From the NCBI GenBank assembly GCA_030651305.1, contig JAUSCI010000006.1:50956-114955 (forward strand): a DNA stretch of 64,000 nucleotides. Direction: 5' to 3'. The stretch is from Sulfuritalea sp. (GTDB taxonomy: Bacteria; Pseudomonadota; Gammaproteobacteria; Burkholderiales; Rhodocyclaceae). Position 1 is the stretch's first letter. Every line of letters starts with the position of its first letter. The notes beneath the pieces were generated by a model. The model was given only the letters and a program-made list of their open reading frames with translations. It ran no database searches and was not told where the DNA came from. The position numbers and the translations under genes are program-made. Shown in pieces: positions 18,058-27,372 of the stretch.

Positions 18058-20808
18058 ATGGCAGCAGTCCAATCCAAGTCAGTCAAGCATGTTCCGACCA
18101 TTTGCTACAACTGCGTTTCCGGTCCCGACTTCCTGAGCGTGAAAGTCGAGGACGGGGTGGCAACCGAGATCGAGCCCAATTTCGCCGCCGCCGAGGTGCA
18201 TCCAGCGAAGGGCCGGGCGTGCGTCAAGGCTTACGGACTGGTGCAGAAGACCTACAACCCGAACCGCATCCAGCAGCCGATGAAGCGGACCAACCCGAAG
18301 AAGGGCCGCAACGAGGATCCCGGTTTCGTTCCCATTTCGTGGGAGGAGGCGCTCGACACCGTGGCGCAGAAACTGAGTGCCCTGCGCGCCAAGGGTCTGG
18401 TCGACGAGGCCGGGCTGCCAAGGCTCGCCGTCAGCCTGGGACACGGCGGCACGCCGTCGAATTACATGGGCACCTTTCCGGCGTTTCTCGCCGCATGGGG
18501 CCCGGTGGATTACAGCTTTGGTTCAGGGCAGGGCGTCAAGTGCGTGCATTCCGAGCACCTCTACGGCGAGTTCTGGCATCGCGGCTTCACGGTCGCGTCC
18601 GACACGCCGAACGCGCGCTATATCATTGCGGTCGGCGCCAACGTCGACGTGACGGGCGGGCCGTGTGCGGTGATCCGCCATGCCGATGCCCGGGTACGCG
18701 GCTACAAGCGGGTTCAGGTGGAGCCGCACCTGTCTGTGACCGGGGCCTGTTCCGCCGAATGGGTACCGATCCGGCCCAAGACCGATCCGGCATTCCTGTT
18801 TGCGCTGATTAATGTCCTGGTGTGCGAGCATGGCCTGCAAAAGCTCGACATCCCCTTCCTGCGCGATCGCACCGCATCGCCCTACCTGGTGGCGCCGGAC
18901 GGCCTTTACCTGCGTGATGCGGAAAGCCGCAAGCCGCTGATCTGGGATGAGGCGTCGGGTTCCGCTGTCGCCCACGATACGGCGGGCGCAAGGCCTGCCG
19001 TGGCGGGGTCTTACCGGGTCGCCCGTGCCGTGGTGGCGGACGCCGACAAGGAGTGCCGGGAATACACCGATGTCGAAGGCAAGACGGCCTACGAAATGCT
19101 TGCCGCCCACATCGCCAAGTACTCCCCGGAGTGGGCTGCCGGAATCTGCGACGTGCCGGCTGACACGATACGCCGCATTGCCAATGAGTACCTGGAGAAC
19201 GCCGGCATCGGCGAAACCATCGAGATCGACGGCAAGACCCTGGCCCTGCGGCCGGTGGCGGTTACCCTCGGCAAGTCGGTCAACAACGGTTGGGGCGCCT
19301 ACGAATGCTGCTGGGCGCGCACCGTGCTGGCGGTGCTGGTCGGCGCGCTGGAAAATCCCGGCGGACTGGTGGGTACCACGGTGCGGCTCAACAAGTCGCG
19401 CGACAATCGCCACCTCGGCGTGGCGCCCGGCGAGGACGGCTTTATGGTCCAGTATTTCAATCCGACGACCAAGGAAGAATGGCAAACGACGCCGGCTACC
19501 CGCAACCTGCACCAGACGCTGGTGCCCATCGTCGGCCACAACGGCGCATGGAGCCAGGCGCTCGGTCCGACCCAGTTGGCCTGGATGTTCCAGGGCGAAC
19601 GGCCCGCCGATTGGTCGATGCCGATGCCGACACTGCCCGAGGTGTGGATCGTCTATCGCTCGAATCCGTCGATCTCCTTCTGGGATACGACGCATCTGGC
19701 GGAGGTGGCAGCGCGGTTTCCGTTCATGGCCTGCGTGGCTTACACCGTGGATGAGACCAACTACATGGCCGACATCCTGTTGCCCGAGGCCACCGATCTC
19801 GAATCGACCCAGATGATCCGCATGGGCGGCACCAAGTACATGGAGCAGTTCTGGGATTACAAGGGCGTCGTGCTGCGCCAAAAGGCGGTTGAACCGCAGG
19901 GCGATGCGCGCGACTTCACCTGGATCACCACCGAACTGGCCAGGCGCTCCGGTGTGCTCGAGCCCTATGTCAAGGCGATCAACAAGGGCATTTCCGGCGT
20001 CGCATCGCTCAAGGGCAAGGACTATGACTTCAGCCTCGACCCGGCCGGGGATCTTGACCCGGAGCACATCTGGGATGCGGTTTGCCGCGCGGCCTCGCTG
20101 ACGTTCTCGGAGGGCAAGGATGAACATGGCCTCGACTGGTTCCGCGAGCACGGCTTCTATGCCGTTCCGATGTCGCGGCTCGAATGGTATTTGACGCCGA
20201 CCATGGAAAAGCACGGGCTGCGCTACGAACTGCCCTATCAGGAACGCTTGCTGCGTACCGGCCGGGAACTGGGCAACCGGCTGCACGAGAAGAACATGAA
20301 CTGGTGGGACGAGCAGCTTTCGGAATACATGGCTTTGCCTGAATGGCACGACGTGCCGGCCCGCTGGGTGCGCAACCTTGAAAAGTCGGGTGCAAAAATC
20401 GAAGACTTTCCGTTCTGGCTGCTGACCAGCAAGAGCATGCAATACCACGCCGGCGGCAATGCCGGCATCGAGATGATGCACGAGGTCGCGCTCAACCTGC
20501 GGGGTCATGCCGGAGTCATCATGAACGCCAAGACCGCCGCCGGGCTGGGCATTGCCGACGGCGATCGCGTCGAGGTTCGCTCCCACATCGGCGCCACCTA
20601 CGGCAAGGCGGCCCTGATGCAGGGCGTACGGCCCGATACGCTGGTCATCATCGGCCAGTTCGACCACTGGGCCCAGCCTTTCGCCAAGGATCTGGGCATA
20701 CCGAGCCTGAATACGATTGCGCCGATGACGCTGGATCTGACCGATGCGACAGGTTCCGGCGCGGACATCGTGCGAGTGGCCGTGAGGAAGATGGAGGTGG
20801 CGGCATGA
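18058..20808 (+). CDS. padB: Phenylacetyl-CoA:acceptor oxidoreductase, molybdopterin subunit
   Basis: Catalytic subunit of the membrane-associated enzyme that oxidises phenylacetyl-CoA to phenylglyoxylate with a quinone as acceptor. A 916-residue DMSO-reductase-family protein. The N-terminal cluster motif is C16-x2-C19...C55 with Pro23 where the third Cys is usually found. A Cys near residue 162 (GQGVKCVHSEH) is a candidate Mo ligand. The C-terminal cofactor domain has KSMQYHAGGN and IADGDRVEVRS. No twin-arginine signal, so it acts on the cytoplasmic side. padC and padD follow. The arrangement agrees with the padBCD set known from Thauera and Aromatoleum. Confidence 0.88.
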   Translation: MAAVQSKSVKHVPTICYNCVSGPDFLSVKVEDGVATEIEPNFAAAEVHPAKGRACVKAYGLVQKTYNPNRIQQPMKRTNPKKGRNEDPGFVPISWEEALDTVAQKLSALRAKGLVDEAGLPRLAVSLGHGGTPSNYMGTFPAFLAAWGPVDYSFGSGQGVKCVHSEHLYGEFWHRGFTVASDTPNARYIIAVGANVDVTGGPCAVIRHADARVRGYKRVQVEPHLSVTGACSAEWVPIRPKTDPAFLFALINVLVCEHGLQKLDIPFLRDRTASPYLVAPDGLYLRDAESRKPLIWDEASGSAVAHDTAGARPAVAGSYRVARAVVADADKECREYTDVEGKTAYEMLAAHIAKYSPEWAAGICDVPADTIRRIANEYLENAGIGETIEIDGKTLALRPVAVTLGKSVNNGWGAYECCWARTVLAVLVGALENPGGLVGTTVRLNKSRDNRHLGVAPGEDGFMVQYFNPTTKEEWQTTPATRNLHQTLVPIVGHNGAWSQALGPTQLAWMFQGERPADWSMPMPTLPEVWIVYRSNPSISFWDTTHLAEVAARFPFMACVAYTVDETNYMADILLPEATDLESTQMIRMGGTKYMEQFWDYKGVVLRQKAVEPQGDARDFTWITTELARRSGVLEPYVKAINKGISGVASLKGKDYDFSLDPAGDLDPEHIWDAVCRAASLTFSEGKDEHGLDWFREHGFYAVPMSRLEWYLTPTMEKHGLRYELPYQERLLRTGRELGNRLHEKNMNWWDEQLSEYMALPEWHDVPARWVRNLEKSGAKIEDFPFWLLTSKSMQYHAGGNAGIEMMHEVALNLRGHAGVIMNAKTAAGLGIADGDRVEVRSHIGATYGKAALMQGVRPDTLVIIGQFDHWAQPFAKDLGIPSLNTIAPMTLDLTDATGSGADIVRVAVRKMEVAA

Positions 20809-20920
20809 GCAGCGGAGGGGGACCCGTGAGCGCAGCGAGCGGGGGCGTAGCGCCCGCGAATGCCGCCAGTCATCGATGTGGCGGCATAGGAAATCGGCAC
20901 GGAGATTCGGAGATGACGGC

Positions 20921-21568
20921 ATGAAACGCTATGTCATGACCATCGACCTGCGCCGCTGCGTCGGCTGCCAGACTTGCACGGCCGCCTGCAAGAGCGCAAA
21001 TGCGACGCCGTCGGGGATTCAGTGGCGGCGTGTGCTTGACCTCGAGACCGGCGAGTTTCCGGATGTGCGGCGGACCTTTCTCCCCGTCGCCTGCATGCAT
21101 TGCGGCGATCCGCCGTGCGAAAGCGTTTGTCCGACGAAGGCGACCACCAAGCGAGCCGACGGTCTGGTGGCGATCGATTACGAGCTTTGCATCGGTTGCG
21201 CCAACTGCGTCATGGCCTGCCCTTACGACGCCCGCTCGATCGTCCACGAACAGCACTTTGCCTATGGCGAATCGCAAATGACGTCCGAGGCCAAACGCTT
21301 CGATCCGGGCCGGATCGGCGTTTCGATGAAATGCACCTTCTGCAAGGACCGCATCGATGAGGCCGCGGCGACCGGGCGCACGCCCGGCGTGGATCCAGAG
21401 GTGACGCCGGCCTGCGTCAATTCGTGCATCTCCGGTGCCATGGGCTTCGGCGACATCAACGATCCGCAAAGCAATGTCAGCCAGTTGCTGGCGCAAACAC
21501 AGCATTTCCGCATGCACGAGGAACTGGGTACCGAGCCCGGCGTGTATTACATATGGAACCAGTCATGA
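20921..21568 (+). CDS. padC: Phenylacetyl-CoA:acceptor oxidoreductase, iron-sulfur subunit
   Basis: Electron-transfer subunit linking PadB to the membrane subunit. The 215-residue protein has sixteen cysteines in four ferredoxin-like motifs: CVGCQTCTAAC, CMHCGDPPCESVCP, CIGCANCVMACPYDA and CTFCKDR...CVNSC, which indicates four [4Fe-4S] clusters as in DmsB/NrfC proteins. ATG 20921 starts the family N-terminus (MKRYVMTIDLRRC). The 112-bp gap after padB contains a short palindromic GC-rich stretch (GGGGGCGTAGCGCCCGC at 20837-20853). The stop overlaps the padD start. Confidence 0.9.
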   Translation: MKRYVMTIDLRRCVGCQTCTAACKSANATPSGIQWRRVLDLETGEFPDVRRTFLPVACMHCGDPPCESVCPTKATTKRADGLVAIDYELCIGCANCVMACPYDARSIVHEQHFAYGESQMTSEAKRFDPGRIGVSMKCTFCKDRIDEAAATGRTPGVDPEVTPACVNSCISGAMGFGDINDPQSNVSQLLAQTQHFRMHEELGTEPGVYYIWNQS

Positions 21569-22485
21569 AGAAACCTGTACTCGGCGCTTCAACCCTTGCG
21601 GCACCCAAGCCGCAGAAAAACTGGGATTGGCGCGCGGCGTCGAACTTCATCGCCGGCGGCGCCGGTGGCGCCCTGCTGTTTTTTGCTTCGATAGGCGGCT
21701 TCGAGCCGGCACCCACCCGCATGGCTATCCTGCTGGCGCTGATCCTGATCGGCTGCGGACTGACCTGTGTCTGGTTCGAAATCGGCCGTCCGCTGCGCGC
21801 CATGAACGTCTATCGGCATATCGCCACGTCATGGATGACGCGCGAGGCTTTTGTCGCGCTGGCGGTGTTCGCCACGGGCGGACTGGCCTGGCTTCTGTTG
21901 CAGCCCCTGCTGGCCTGGCTGGCGGGTGCCGCCGGACTGGCGTTCCTCTACAGCCAGGCGCGCATTCTGGCGGCGAACAAGGGTATTCCGGCATGGCGGC
22001 ATCCGCGCAGCGTGCCCCTGATGGTGGCGACGGGACTCGCGGAAGGCGCGGGTTTTCTTTCCGGCGTGGCTTTCCTGTCCGGGGCGACGATCGGTTTCTG
22101 GCAAGCGGCTGTGCTGCTGGCACTGATCGCGATCCGGGCCTTGATCTGGAACGGCTATCTCGCCGGACTCACGGTCGAGGGTGCTCCTGAAAGTGCCCTG
22201 CGGGTGCTCAACGGGATTGCATCGAGACTGACCCTGTTCGGCCATGTTCTCCCGGGATTTGCGGTCTTGGCTGCGCTGGCCGGGATGCCGGGACGCGGCG
22301 CACTGATGTTCGCGGCCGGGAGCATGGTGGTTGCCAGCGGCTGGTTCCTGAAATACACCTTGGTGCGCCGCGCGGCATTTACCCAGGGCCTGGCAGTGGT
22401 GCGCATACCGGTACGAGGCGGTGGACCGGCGGGGCCCGCCGTCAAGCCCGGTTGGAAACCCGTTCCGGGCGCCAAAGCCGGATAA
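21565..22485 (+). CDS. padD: Phenylacetyl-CoA:acceptor oxidoreductase, NrfD-like membrane subunit
   Basis: A 306-residue integral membrane protein with eight or nine hydrophobic segments, of the NrfD/DmsC type that passes electrons to the quinone pool. Visible features are NFIAGGAGGALLFFASI near the N-terminus, FEIGRPLRAMNVYRH, TSWMTREAFVALAVFATGG and a proline/glycine-rich tail. It overlaps padC by four bases (ATGA). It is the only membrane anchor in the padBCD set. Confidence 0.88.
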   Translation: MKKPVLGASTLAAPKPQKNWDWRAASNFIAGGAGGALLFFASIGGFEPAPTRMAILLALILIGCGLTCVWFEIGRPLRAMNVYRHIATSWMTREAFVALAVFATGGLAWLLLQPLLAWLAGAAGLAFLYSQARILAANKGIPAWRHPRSVPLMVATGLAEGAGFLSGVAFLSGATIGFWQAAVLLALIAIRALIWNGYLAGLTVEGAPESALRVLNGIASRLTLFGHVLPGFAVLAALAGMPGRGALMFAAGSMVVASGWFLKYTLVRRAAFTQGLAVVRIPVRGGGPAGPAVKPGWKPVPGAKAG

Positions 22486-22547
22486 TAGGTTTCACGGCAG
22501 CAAACCAATGACGGGGCAAAGATTTCCGTCAAACTGGAGGAGAAGAG

Positions 22548-23120
22548 ATGTACGAAGTTCGCTTTCACGGCCGCGGTGGCCAGGGTGCCGTTACGGCGGC
22601 ATCCATGCTCGCGGCGGCACTGCTTGAAGAAGGCAAGTACGCGGTGTCGATTCCGTCCTTCGGTTTCGAACGGCGAGGCGCGCCGGTAGTCTCCTTCATG
22701 AGATGCAGTGATCGCGAAATTCGCCAGCTGACCAATATCTATACGCCGGATTGCCTGATCTGCGTCGATCCCTCATTGGCAAAATCGGTCGACATCTTCA
22801 GCGGCCTCAAGCCGGGCGGCACGCTGGTGCAAGCGACGCACCGACCCTTGTCCGAAGTCGTGCTTTCCGACGCCGTGGGTGTGGTCGGCCTGTGTGATGC
22901 AATCAGCATTGCGCTGGAAGTGTTCAAGCGTCCGATCACGAATACCCTGATGCTGGGGGCGTTTGCGAAGACTACCGGAGTCGTGTCGCTCGACGCGCTG
23001 AAGCGCTCGCTGGAAGATTCGGATTTTCGCGACGCCGGCCTCGCCCAGAATCTCATTGCGCTGGAGCGCGGCTACAACGAAACCACGGTGCACACCATCG
23101 AGCGGAGGGTTGCGGCATGA
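22548..23120 (+). CDS. padE: Phenylglyoxylate dehydrogenase, gamma subunit
   Basis: The 190-residue gamma domain of 2-oxoacid:acceptor oxidoreductases. The N-terminal FHGRGGQGAVTAASML binds CoA/nucleotide in this family, followed by FGFERRGAPVVSFMR. Together with PadFGHI it catalyses the oxidative decarboxylation of phenylglyoxylate to benzoyl-CoA. It has a strong ribosome site (GGAGGAGAAG) and a four-base overlap with padF. Confidence 0.9.
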   Translation: MYEVRFHGRGGQGAVTAASMLAAALLEEGKYAVSIPSFGFERRGAPVVSFMRCSDREIRQLTNIYTPDCLICVDPSLAKSVDIFSGLKPGGTLVQATHRPLSEVVLSDAVGVVGLCDAISIALEVFKRPITNTLMLGAFAKTTGVVSLDALKRSLEDSDFRDAGLAQNLIALERGYNETTVHTIERRVAA

Positions 23121-23413
23121 GGCACGACAGCTACCCGTTGTTCGACCTGGTCAAGGCGAATGTGCCGGATGATCTGTGTCCGGTCGCCACCGAGGTCAGT
23201 CCGATGCTGCCCGGCGACTGGCGCAGCATGCGCCCCGTGGTCGACCGCGACAAATGCGTCAAGTGCGCCGTGTGCTGGCTGTATTGCCCGGTGCAGTGCG
23301 TCGAGGAGCACGCCGCCTGGTTCGATTTCAATCTGAAAACCTGCAAGGGTTGCGGCATCTGCGCCAATGAATGCCCGCAGCGCGCGATCAAGATGATTCC
23401 GGAGGCGACATGA
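23117..23413 (+). CDS. padF: Phenylglyoxylate dehydrogenase, delta (ferredoxin) subunit
   Basis: A 98-residue 2[4Fe-4S] ferredoxin-type subunit with CVKCAVCWLYCPVQC and CKGCGICANECPQRA, as in the delta subunit of pyruvate/2-oxoacid oxidoreductases. It transfers electrons from the TPP centre toward PadH/PadI clusters. Start overlaps padE. It is followed by an 82-bp gap holding a copy of the 24-bp repeat. Confidence 0.9.
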   Translation: MRHDSYPLFDLVKANVPDDLCPVATEVSPMLPGDWRSMRPVVDRDKCVKCAVCWLYCPVQCVEEHAAWFDFNLKTCKGCGICANECPQRAIKMIPEAT

Positions 23414-23443
23414 GTTCGGTGAATTCCCCATCCGGCTTGAATC

Positions 23444-23467
23444 GCCGTGTCGCCAGAGCCGACTTTT
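23444..23467 (+). repeat. Dispersed 24-bp repeat, copy 4
   Basis: Copy in the padF-padG gap, with GTCGCCAGAGCCGACTTTT. It interrupts an otherwise tightly packed operon. Confidence 0.7.
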
Positions 23468-23495
23468 GTAGCTGCACCATGATTGCGGAGGCCAA

Positions 23496-24743
23496 ATGAC
23501 GACCGCTACTCTCGAAACGCCGAGTCAGGCAAAGCCGGCGAAGCAGAAGGTCATCCTCTGCGAAGGCAACGAGGCCGCTGCGCTGGGCGTCGCGCTGGCG
23601 CGTCCCGACATGGTGGCCGTGTACCCGATCACGCCGCAGTCGTCGCTGGTCGAGCACGTCGCCAAACTGATCGCCGATGGCCGCATGGACGCCGACATCG
23701 TCGATGCCGAAGGCGAGCACTCGGTGCTCTCGGTGCTGCAAGGCGCGGCCCTGGCCGGCGGGCGGACCTATACCGCGACCTGCGGTCCTGGTCTGGCCTT
23801 CATGTTCGAGCCCTATTTCCGTACTTCCGGCATGCGCCTGCCGATCGTGATGTCGATCGTGACGCGCGACGGCATCACGCCGCAATCGGTCTGGGGTGGC
23901 CATCAGGACGCAATGACGGTGCGCGAAGTGGGCTGGGTGCAGCTGTATTGCGAGACGGTGCAGGAAGTTCTCGACACCACTGTGATGGCCTTCAAGATTG
24001 CCGAGCATCACGATGTCATGCTGCCGGTGAATGTCTGCCTCGACGGCAACTATCTTTCCTACGGCACCTCCCGCGTCGAACTGCCGGGTCAGGCGGAAGT
24101 CGACGCCTTCATGGGCGTCAAGGATGTCAATTGGCATGTGGCGCTGGATCCGTTGCGGCCGATGGCGGTCGATCCGCTGACCGGCGGCTCGGGCGGCAAG
24201 GGACCATCGACTTTCGTCCGCTATCGCAAGGGGCAGTGCCGCGGCATGCAGAATTCCTTGCGGGTCATCGAGGAAATCCACGAGGAATGGGCGCAGCGTT
24301 TCGGTCGCCGCTTTGCGCCGCTGGTCGAGGAATACCGGCTCGATGGCGCCGACTACGCGATCATGACGCTGGGCAGCATGACCGGCGCGGCGAAGGATGC
24401 AATTGATGAAGCGCGCGATGCCGGCAAGCGCATCGGGCTGATCAAGCTAAAGACCTTCAGTCCCTTCCCGGTCGAGGCCTTGCTCAAGTCCTTGAAGAAT
24501 GTTCAGGCGCTCGGCGTGGTCGATCGCTCGGTTGGCTTCCGCTGGAACTGCGGGCCGATGTATCAGGAAACCATGGGCGCCCTGTATCGCCTCGGACGGC
24601 ACATACCTTCGATGAGTTTCATCGGCGGGCTGGCGGGTGCCGACATCACGGTCGGGCATTTCCACCGCGTCATCGAAGCCACGGAAAAGCTGATGACCGG
24701 TCCGGCGCCGACCGAGCCGGTCTGGCTCAACGAGAAAGACTGA
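23496..24743 (+). CDS. padG: Phenylglyoxylate dehydrogenase, alpha subunit
   Basis: A 415-residue alpha subunit of the 2-oxoacid:acceptor oxidoreductase family. It has EGNEAAALGVALARPD, YPITPQSSLVEHVAKL and the DAEGEHSVLSVLQGAAL segment near the N-terminus, the pyrimidine-binding part of the TPP site, and a C-terminal transketolase-like domain (IGLIKLKTFSPFPVEAL, GVVDRSVGF). It pairs with PadI, which carries the diphosphate-binding half. Confidence 0.9.
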   Translation: MTTATLETPSQAKPAKQKVILCEGNEAAALGVALARPDMVAVYPITPQSSLVEHVAKLIADGRMDADIVDAEGEHSVLSVLQGAALAGGRTYTATCGPGLAFMFEPYFRTSGMRLPIVMSIVTRDGITPQSVWGGHQDAMTVREVGWVQLYCETVQEVLDTTVMAFKIAEHHDVMLPVNVCLDGNYLSYGTSRVELPGQAEVDAFMGVKDVNWHVALDPLRPMAVDPLTGGSGGKGPSTFVRYRKGQCRGMQNSLRVIEEIHEEWAQRFGRRFAPLVEEYRLDGADYAIMTLGSMTGAAKDAIDEARDAGKRIGLIKLKTFSPFPVEALLKSLKNVQALGVVDRSVGFRWNCGPMYQETMGALYRLGRHIPSMSFIGGLAGADITVGHFHRVIEATEKLMTGPAPTEPVWLNEKD

Positions 24744-24754
24744 GGGACCACGCC

Positions 24755-26008
24755 ATGGAACATACCAAATACCTCGTCGTCGGCAGCAGCCATGCCGCAC
24801 TCGAAGCGGTCACGGCGATCCGCATGCACGATACCGAGGGCAGCCTGACCCTGCTCACCCGTGATACACATCTGCCCTATTCGCCGACCGTCCTGCCTTA
24901 TGTGGTATCCGGCCGCTCCGCACCCGATGGCATCTTTCTGCGCGACGAAAAGTTCTTTGCCGACAATCACGTTGCACTCAAGCGCGGCAAGGCCTTGAAG
25001 GCTCTGCACACGGAGCGCAATGCCGCCGAACTCGCCGACGGCAGCGAGATCGCCTACGACAAGATCCTGCTCGCCACCGGCGCAGCGCCGGCCATCCCGC
25101 CGATTCCCGGTCTGGATCAGGTCGCGTACCACGTACTTCGCACGCTCGATGATGCAACGAAGCTGAACGCCGCAATCAAGCAATCGAAGCAGGCGGTGGT
25201 GATGGGGGCCGGACTGGTCGGCATGCACGCCGCGGAAAATCTGGTCAAGGTCGGCGCCAAGGTCACCATTGTGGAGATGGCCAAGCAACTGACCGACGGC
25301 TATTTCGATGCCACGGCGGCGGGATTGATCGAGAAGGCATTCACCGACAACGGCGCGACCATCCTGACCGGTAGCCGGGTGGTGAAACTGGCTCCTTCCG
25401 CCATCGGTGCCACGCTGACCCTGGAAAACGGCACCACGCTGGAAGCCGACCTGCTGCTGGTGGCCACCGGCGTCAAGCCGAACATGGACTATCTGGCGGG
25501 CAGTCCGGTCGAGCACGAGCGCGGAATACTCGTCAGCGACACCATGCAGACCAGCGTCGCCAATGTCTGGTCCGCCGGCGATTGCGCCCAGGCCAAGGGG
25601 TTTTTCAGTAATGCCAAGGTGATGAACGCGATTTTGCCCGACGCCACCGAGCAGGGCCGCATTGCCGGCATGGCGATGGCAGGAGACCCCGGCCTGAAAA
25701 AGTACCCGGGCGGCGTGCCGCTGAACACCTATCACTTCTTCGGCCGCCATGCGATTTCGGTAGGCAGCAGCAAGGCTCCCGCAGGCGCCGAGGTGGTGAC
25801 GCGTTTTGACGAAGCCAATGGCCGTTATCTCAAGGTGATTTTCATGGAGGGTCGCCTGCTGGGTATTTATGGGGTCAACGAGTTCTTCGACGGTGGCGTC
25901 ATGTGCCAGTTGATCCTGCGGCGGGTCGATCTGTCGTCGGTCAAGGAGCGATTCGTGGCGAATCCGCTGGCCGTCGGCCGCGAACTGATGTCGAAACTCT
26001 GGCGCTAG
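24755..26008 (+). CDS. padH: Phenylglyoxylate dehydrogenase, FAD-dependent NAD(P)H-type subunit
   Basis: A 417-residue pyridine nucleotide-disulfide oxidoreductase-family flavoprotein. The FAD site is YLVVGSSHAALEAVTAI, the NAD site is QAVVMGAGLVGMHAAENL, and the C-terminal FAD motif is VWSAGDCAQA. In the phenylglyoxylate:NAD+ oxidoreductase of Azoarcus evansii an extra flavoprotein subunit transfers electrons to NAD+, and its gene is located in the same position of the operon. It follows padG by 11 bp. Confidence 0.87.
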   Translation: MEHTKYLVVGSSHAALEAVTAIRMHDTEGSLTLLTRDTHLPYSPTVLPYVVSGRSAPDGIFLRDEKFFADNHVALKRGKALKALHTERNAAELADGSEIAYDKILLATGAAPAIPPIPGLDQVAYHVLRTLDDATKLNAAIKQSKQAVVMGAGLVGMHAAENLVKVGAKVTIVEMAKQLTDGYFDATAAGLIEKAFTDNGATILTGSRVVKLAPSAIGATLTLENGTTLEADLLLVATGVKPNMDYLAGSPVEHERGILVSDTMQTSVANVWSAGDCAQAKGFFSNAKVMNAILPDATEQGRIAGMAMAGDPGLKKYPGGVPLNTYHFFGRHAISVGSSKAPAGAEVVTRFDEANGRYLKVIFMEGRLLGIYGVNEFFDGGVMCQLILRRVDLSSVKERFVANPLAVGRELMSKLWR

Positions 26009-26017
26009 GAGACGATC

Positions 26018-27361
26018 ATGGGAAGAAGCTACAACACCATCGCCTTCGATGCCGCCAAGTGTGACGGCTGCGGCGACTGCATGACGGCTTGTGCGACGGC
26101 GAAAGTCGGCGTTGGCGACACGGCGCGGTCACGCATCCAGGTCGTGGGTAGCGCTGACGACGGATTCGAGCTTGCGCTATGCCGCCAGTGCGGCGATCCA
26201 AAATGTGTCACGGTGTGTCCGGCCGGGGCGCTGACCAAGGATGGCACCAGCGGCGTCATTGACTGGAGCGCGGCGAAGTGCGTCGATTGCCTGCTGTGCA
26301 CCGTCGGTTGCGCCTACGCCGGCATCGCTCTCGACGCGGGCACCGGGCACGTCGCCAAGTGCGATACCTGCGCAGGCGCGCCGGCCTGCGTGCCCGCCTG
26401 TCCGCACGATGCACTGACCTATATCACCACCTCGCGCATCTACAACGAAGTCGGCGACTGGGAAGATCTCTTCGCTCCGGGTCTTGCCGGCTGCCAGGGC
26501 TGCAACACCGAACTGCTGATGCGTCACACCCTGCGCCGGGTGGGGCCGGATACCGTGCTGGCGACGCCGCCGGGCTGCGTGCCGGGCATGGGCTCGGTCG
26601 GCTTCAACGGCACCACGGGGACCAAAGTCCCGGTCTTCCACCCGCTGCTGACCAATACCGCGGCCATGCTGGCCGGCATCAAACGCCAGTACAAGCGCGT
26701 CGGCCGCGAAGTCACCGCGCTTGCCATTGCCGGTGACGGCGGCGCCTCCGACGTGGGTTTCCAGTCCTTGTCCGGCGCCGCCGAGCGCAACGAGCAGATA
26801 CTTTTCATGGTGGTCGACAACGAGGGCTACATGAATACCGGCATGCAGCGATCGAGTTGCACGCCCTACGGCGCCTGGACGTCGACCACGCCGATCGGCG
26901 AGGGATCGCGCGGCATCCCGTCGCAAGGCAAGACGCAGGATGCCAAGAATCTGCCGCTGATCATGGTCAATCATCGCTGCGAGTATGTCGCCACGGCGTC
27001 AACGGCCTACATGGAAGACCTCTACGACAAGCTCGACAAGGCAATCCAGGCCTCCAAGGTCGGCTTTGCCTACCTGCATGTCTATTCCCCGTGCACCACC
27101 GGCTGGCGCTTTCCGACGGATCAGAACATGGAGGTCGCGCGCAAGGCGGTCGAAACCAATTTCGTCATGCTGTGGGAATACACGCCGGGCGAGGGCCTGC
27201 GCTTCACGCGGCCGGTCGATGATCCGCTGCCGGTCACCGAATATCTCAAGGCGATGGGACGCTTCCGTCATCTCAGTCCTGATCAGATTTCACACATTCA
27301 GGGCAAGGTCGTGGAGAATCTCGCTTTCGTCAAACAAATGGTTCATCGAGCAAGCGTATAG
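26018..27361 (+). CDS. padI: Phenylglyoxylate dehydrogenase, beta subunit with N-terminal ferredoxin domain
   Basis: A 447-residue protein. Residues 1-150 hold a HycB-like multi-cluster ferredoxin domain (CDGCGDCMTAC, CRQCGDPKCVTVCP, CVDCLLCTVGC, CDTCAGAPACVPACP). The remainder is the TPP diphosphate-binding beta domain with GDGGASDVGF and NEGYMNTG. Residues 29-36 (KVGVGDTA), between the first cluster motif and the next, are encoded by a copy of the 24-bp repeat (26101-26124). Confidence 0.9.
   Translation: MGRSYNTIAFDAAKCDGCGDCMTACATAKVGVGDTARSRIQVVGSADDGFELALCRQCGDPKCVTVCPAGALTKDGTSGVIDWSAAKCVDCLLCTVGCAYAGIALDAGTGHVAKCDTCAGAPACVPACPHDALTYITTSRIYNEVGDWEDLFAPGLAGCQGCNTELLMRHTLRRVGPDTVLATPPGCVPGMGSVGFNGTTGTKVPVFHPLLTNTAAMLAGIKRQYKRVGREVTALAIAGDGGASDVGFQSLSGAAERNEQILFMVVDNEGYMNTGMQRSSCTPYGAWTSTTPIGEGSRGIPSQGKTQDAKNLPLIMVNHRCEYVATASTAYMEDLYDKLDKAIQASKVGFAYLHVYSPCTTGWRFPTDQNMEVARKAVETNFVMLWEYTPGEGLRFTRPVDDPLPVTEYLKAMGRFRHLSPDQISHIQGKVVENLAFVKQMVHRASV
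26101..26124 (-). repeat. Dispersed 24-bp repeat, copy 5, inside the padI frame
   Basis: Matches the boxA copy (37521-37544, complement) at 23 of 24 bases. It is read in the same phase as there, giving KVGVGDTA against KVGAGDTA. Confidence 0.6.
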
Positions 27362-27372
27362 GGAGAAGTCAC

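Noticed and set aside
20827..20860. GC-rich GCGAGCGGGGGCGTAGCGCC stretch between padB and padC as a REP element
   Set aside because: Only one copy found in the window, so it cannot be called a repeat from this sequence alone.
18523..20922. Very long open frame on the minus strand opposite padB
   Set aside because: It mirrors the GC-rich third-position bias of padB, has no domain signature and no ribosome site; the padB reading is clearly the real one.
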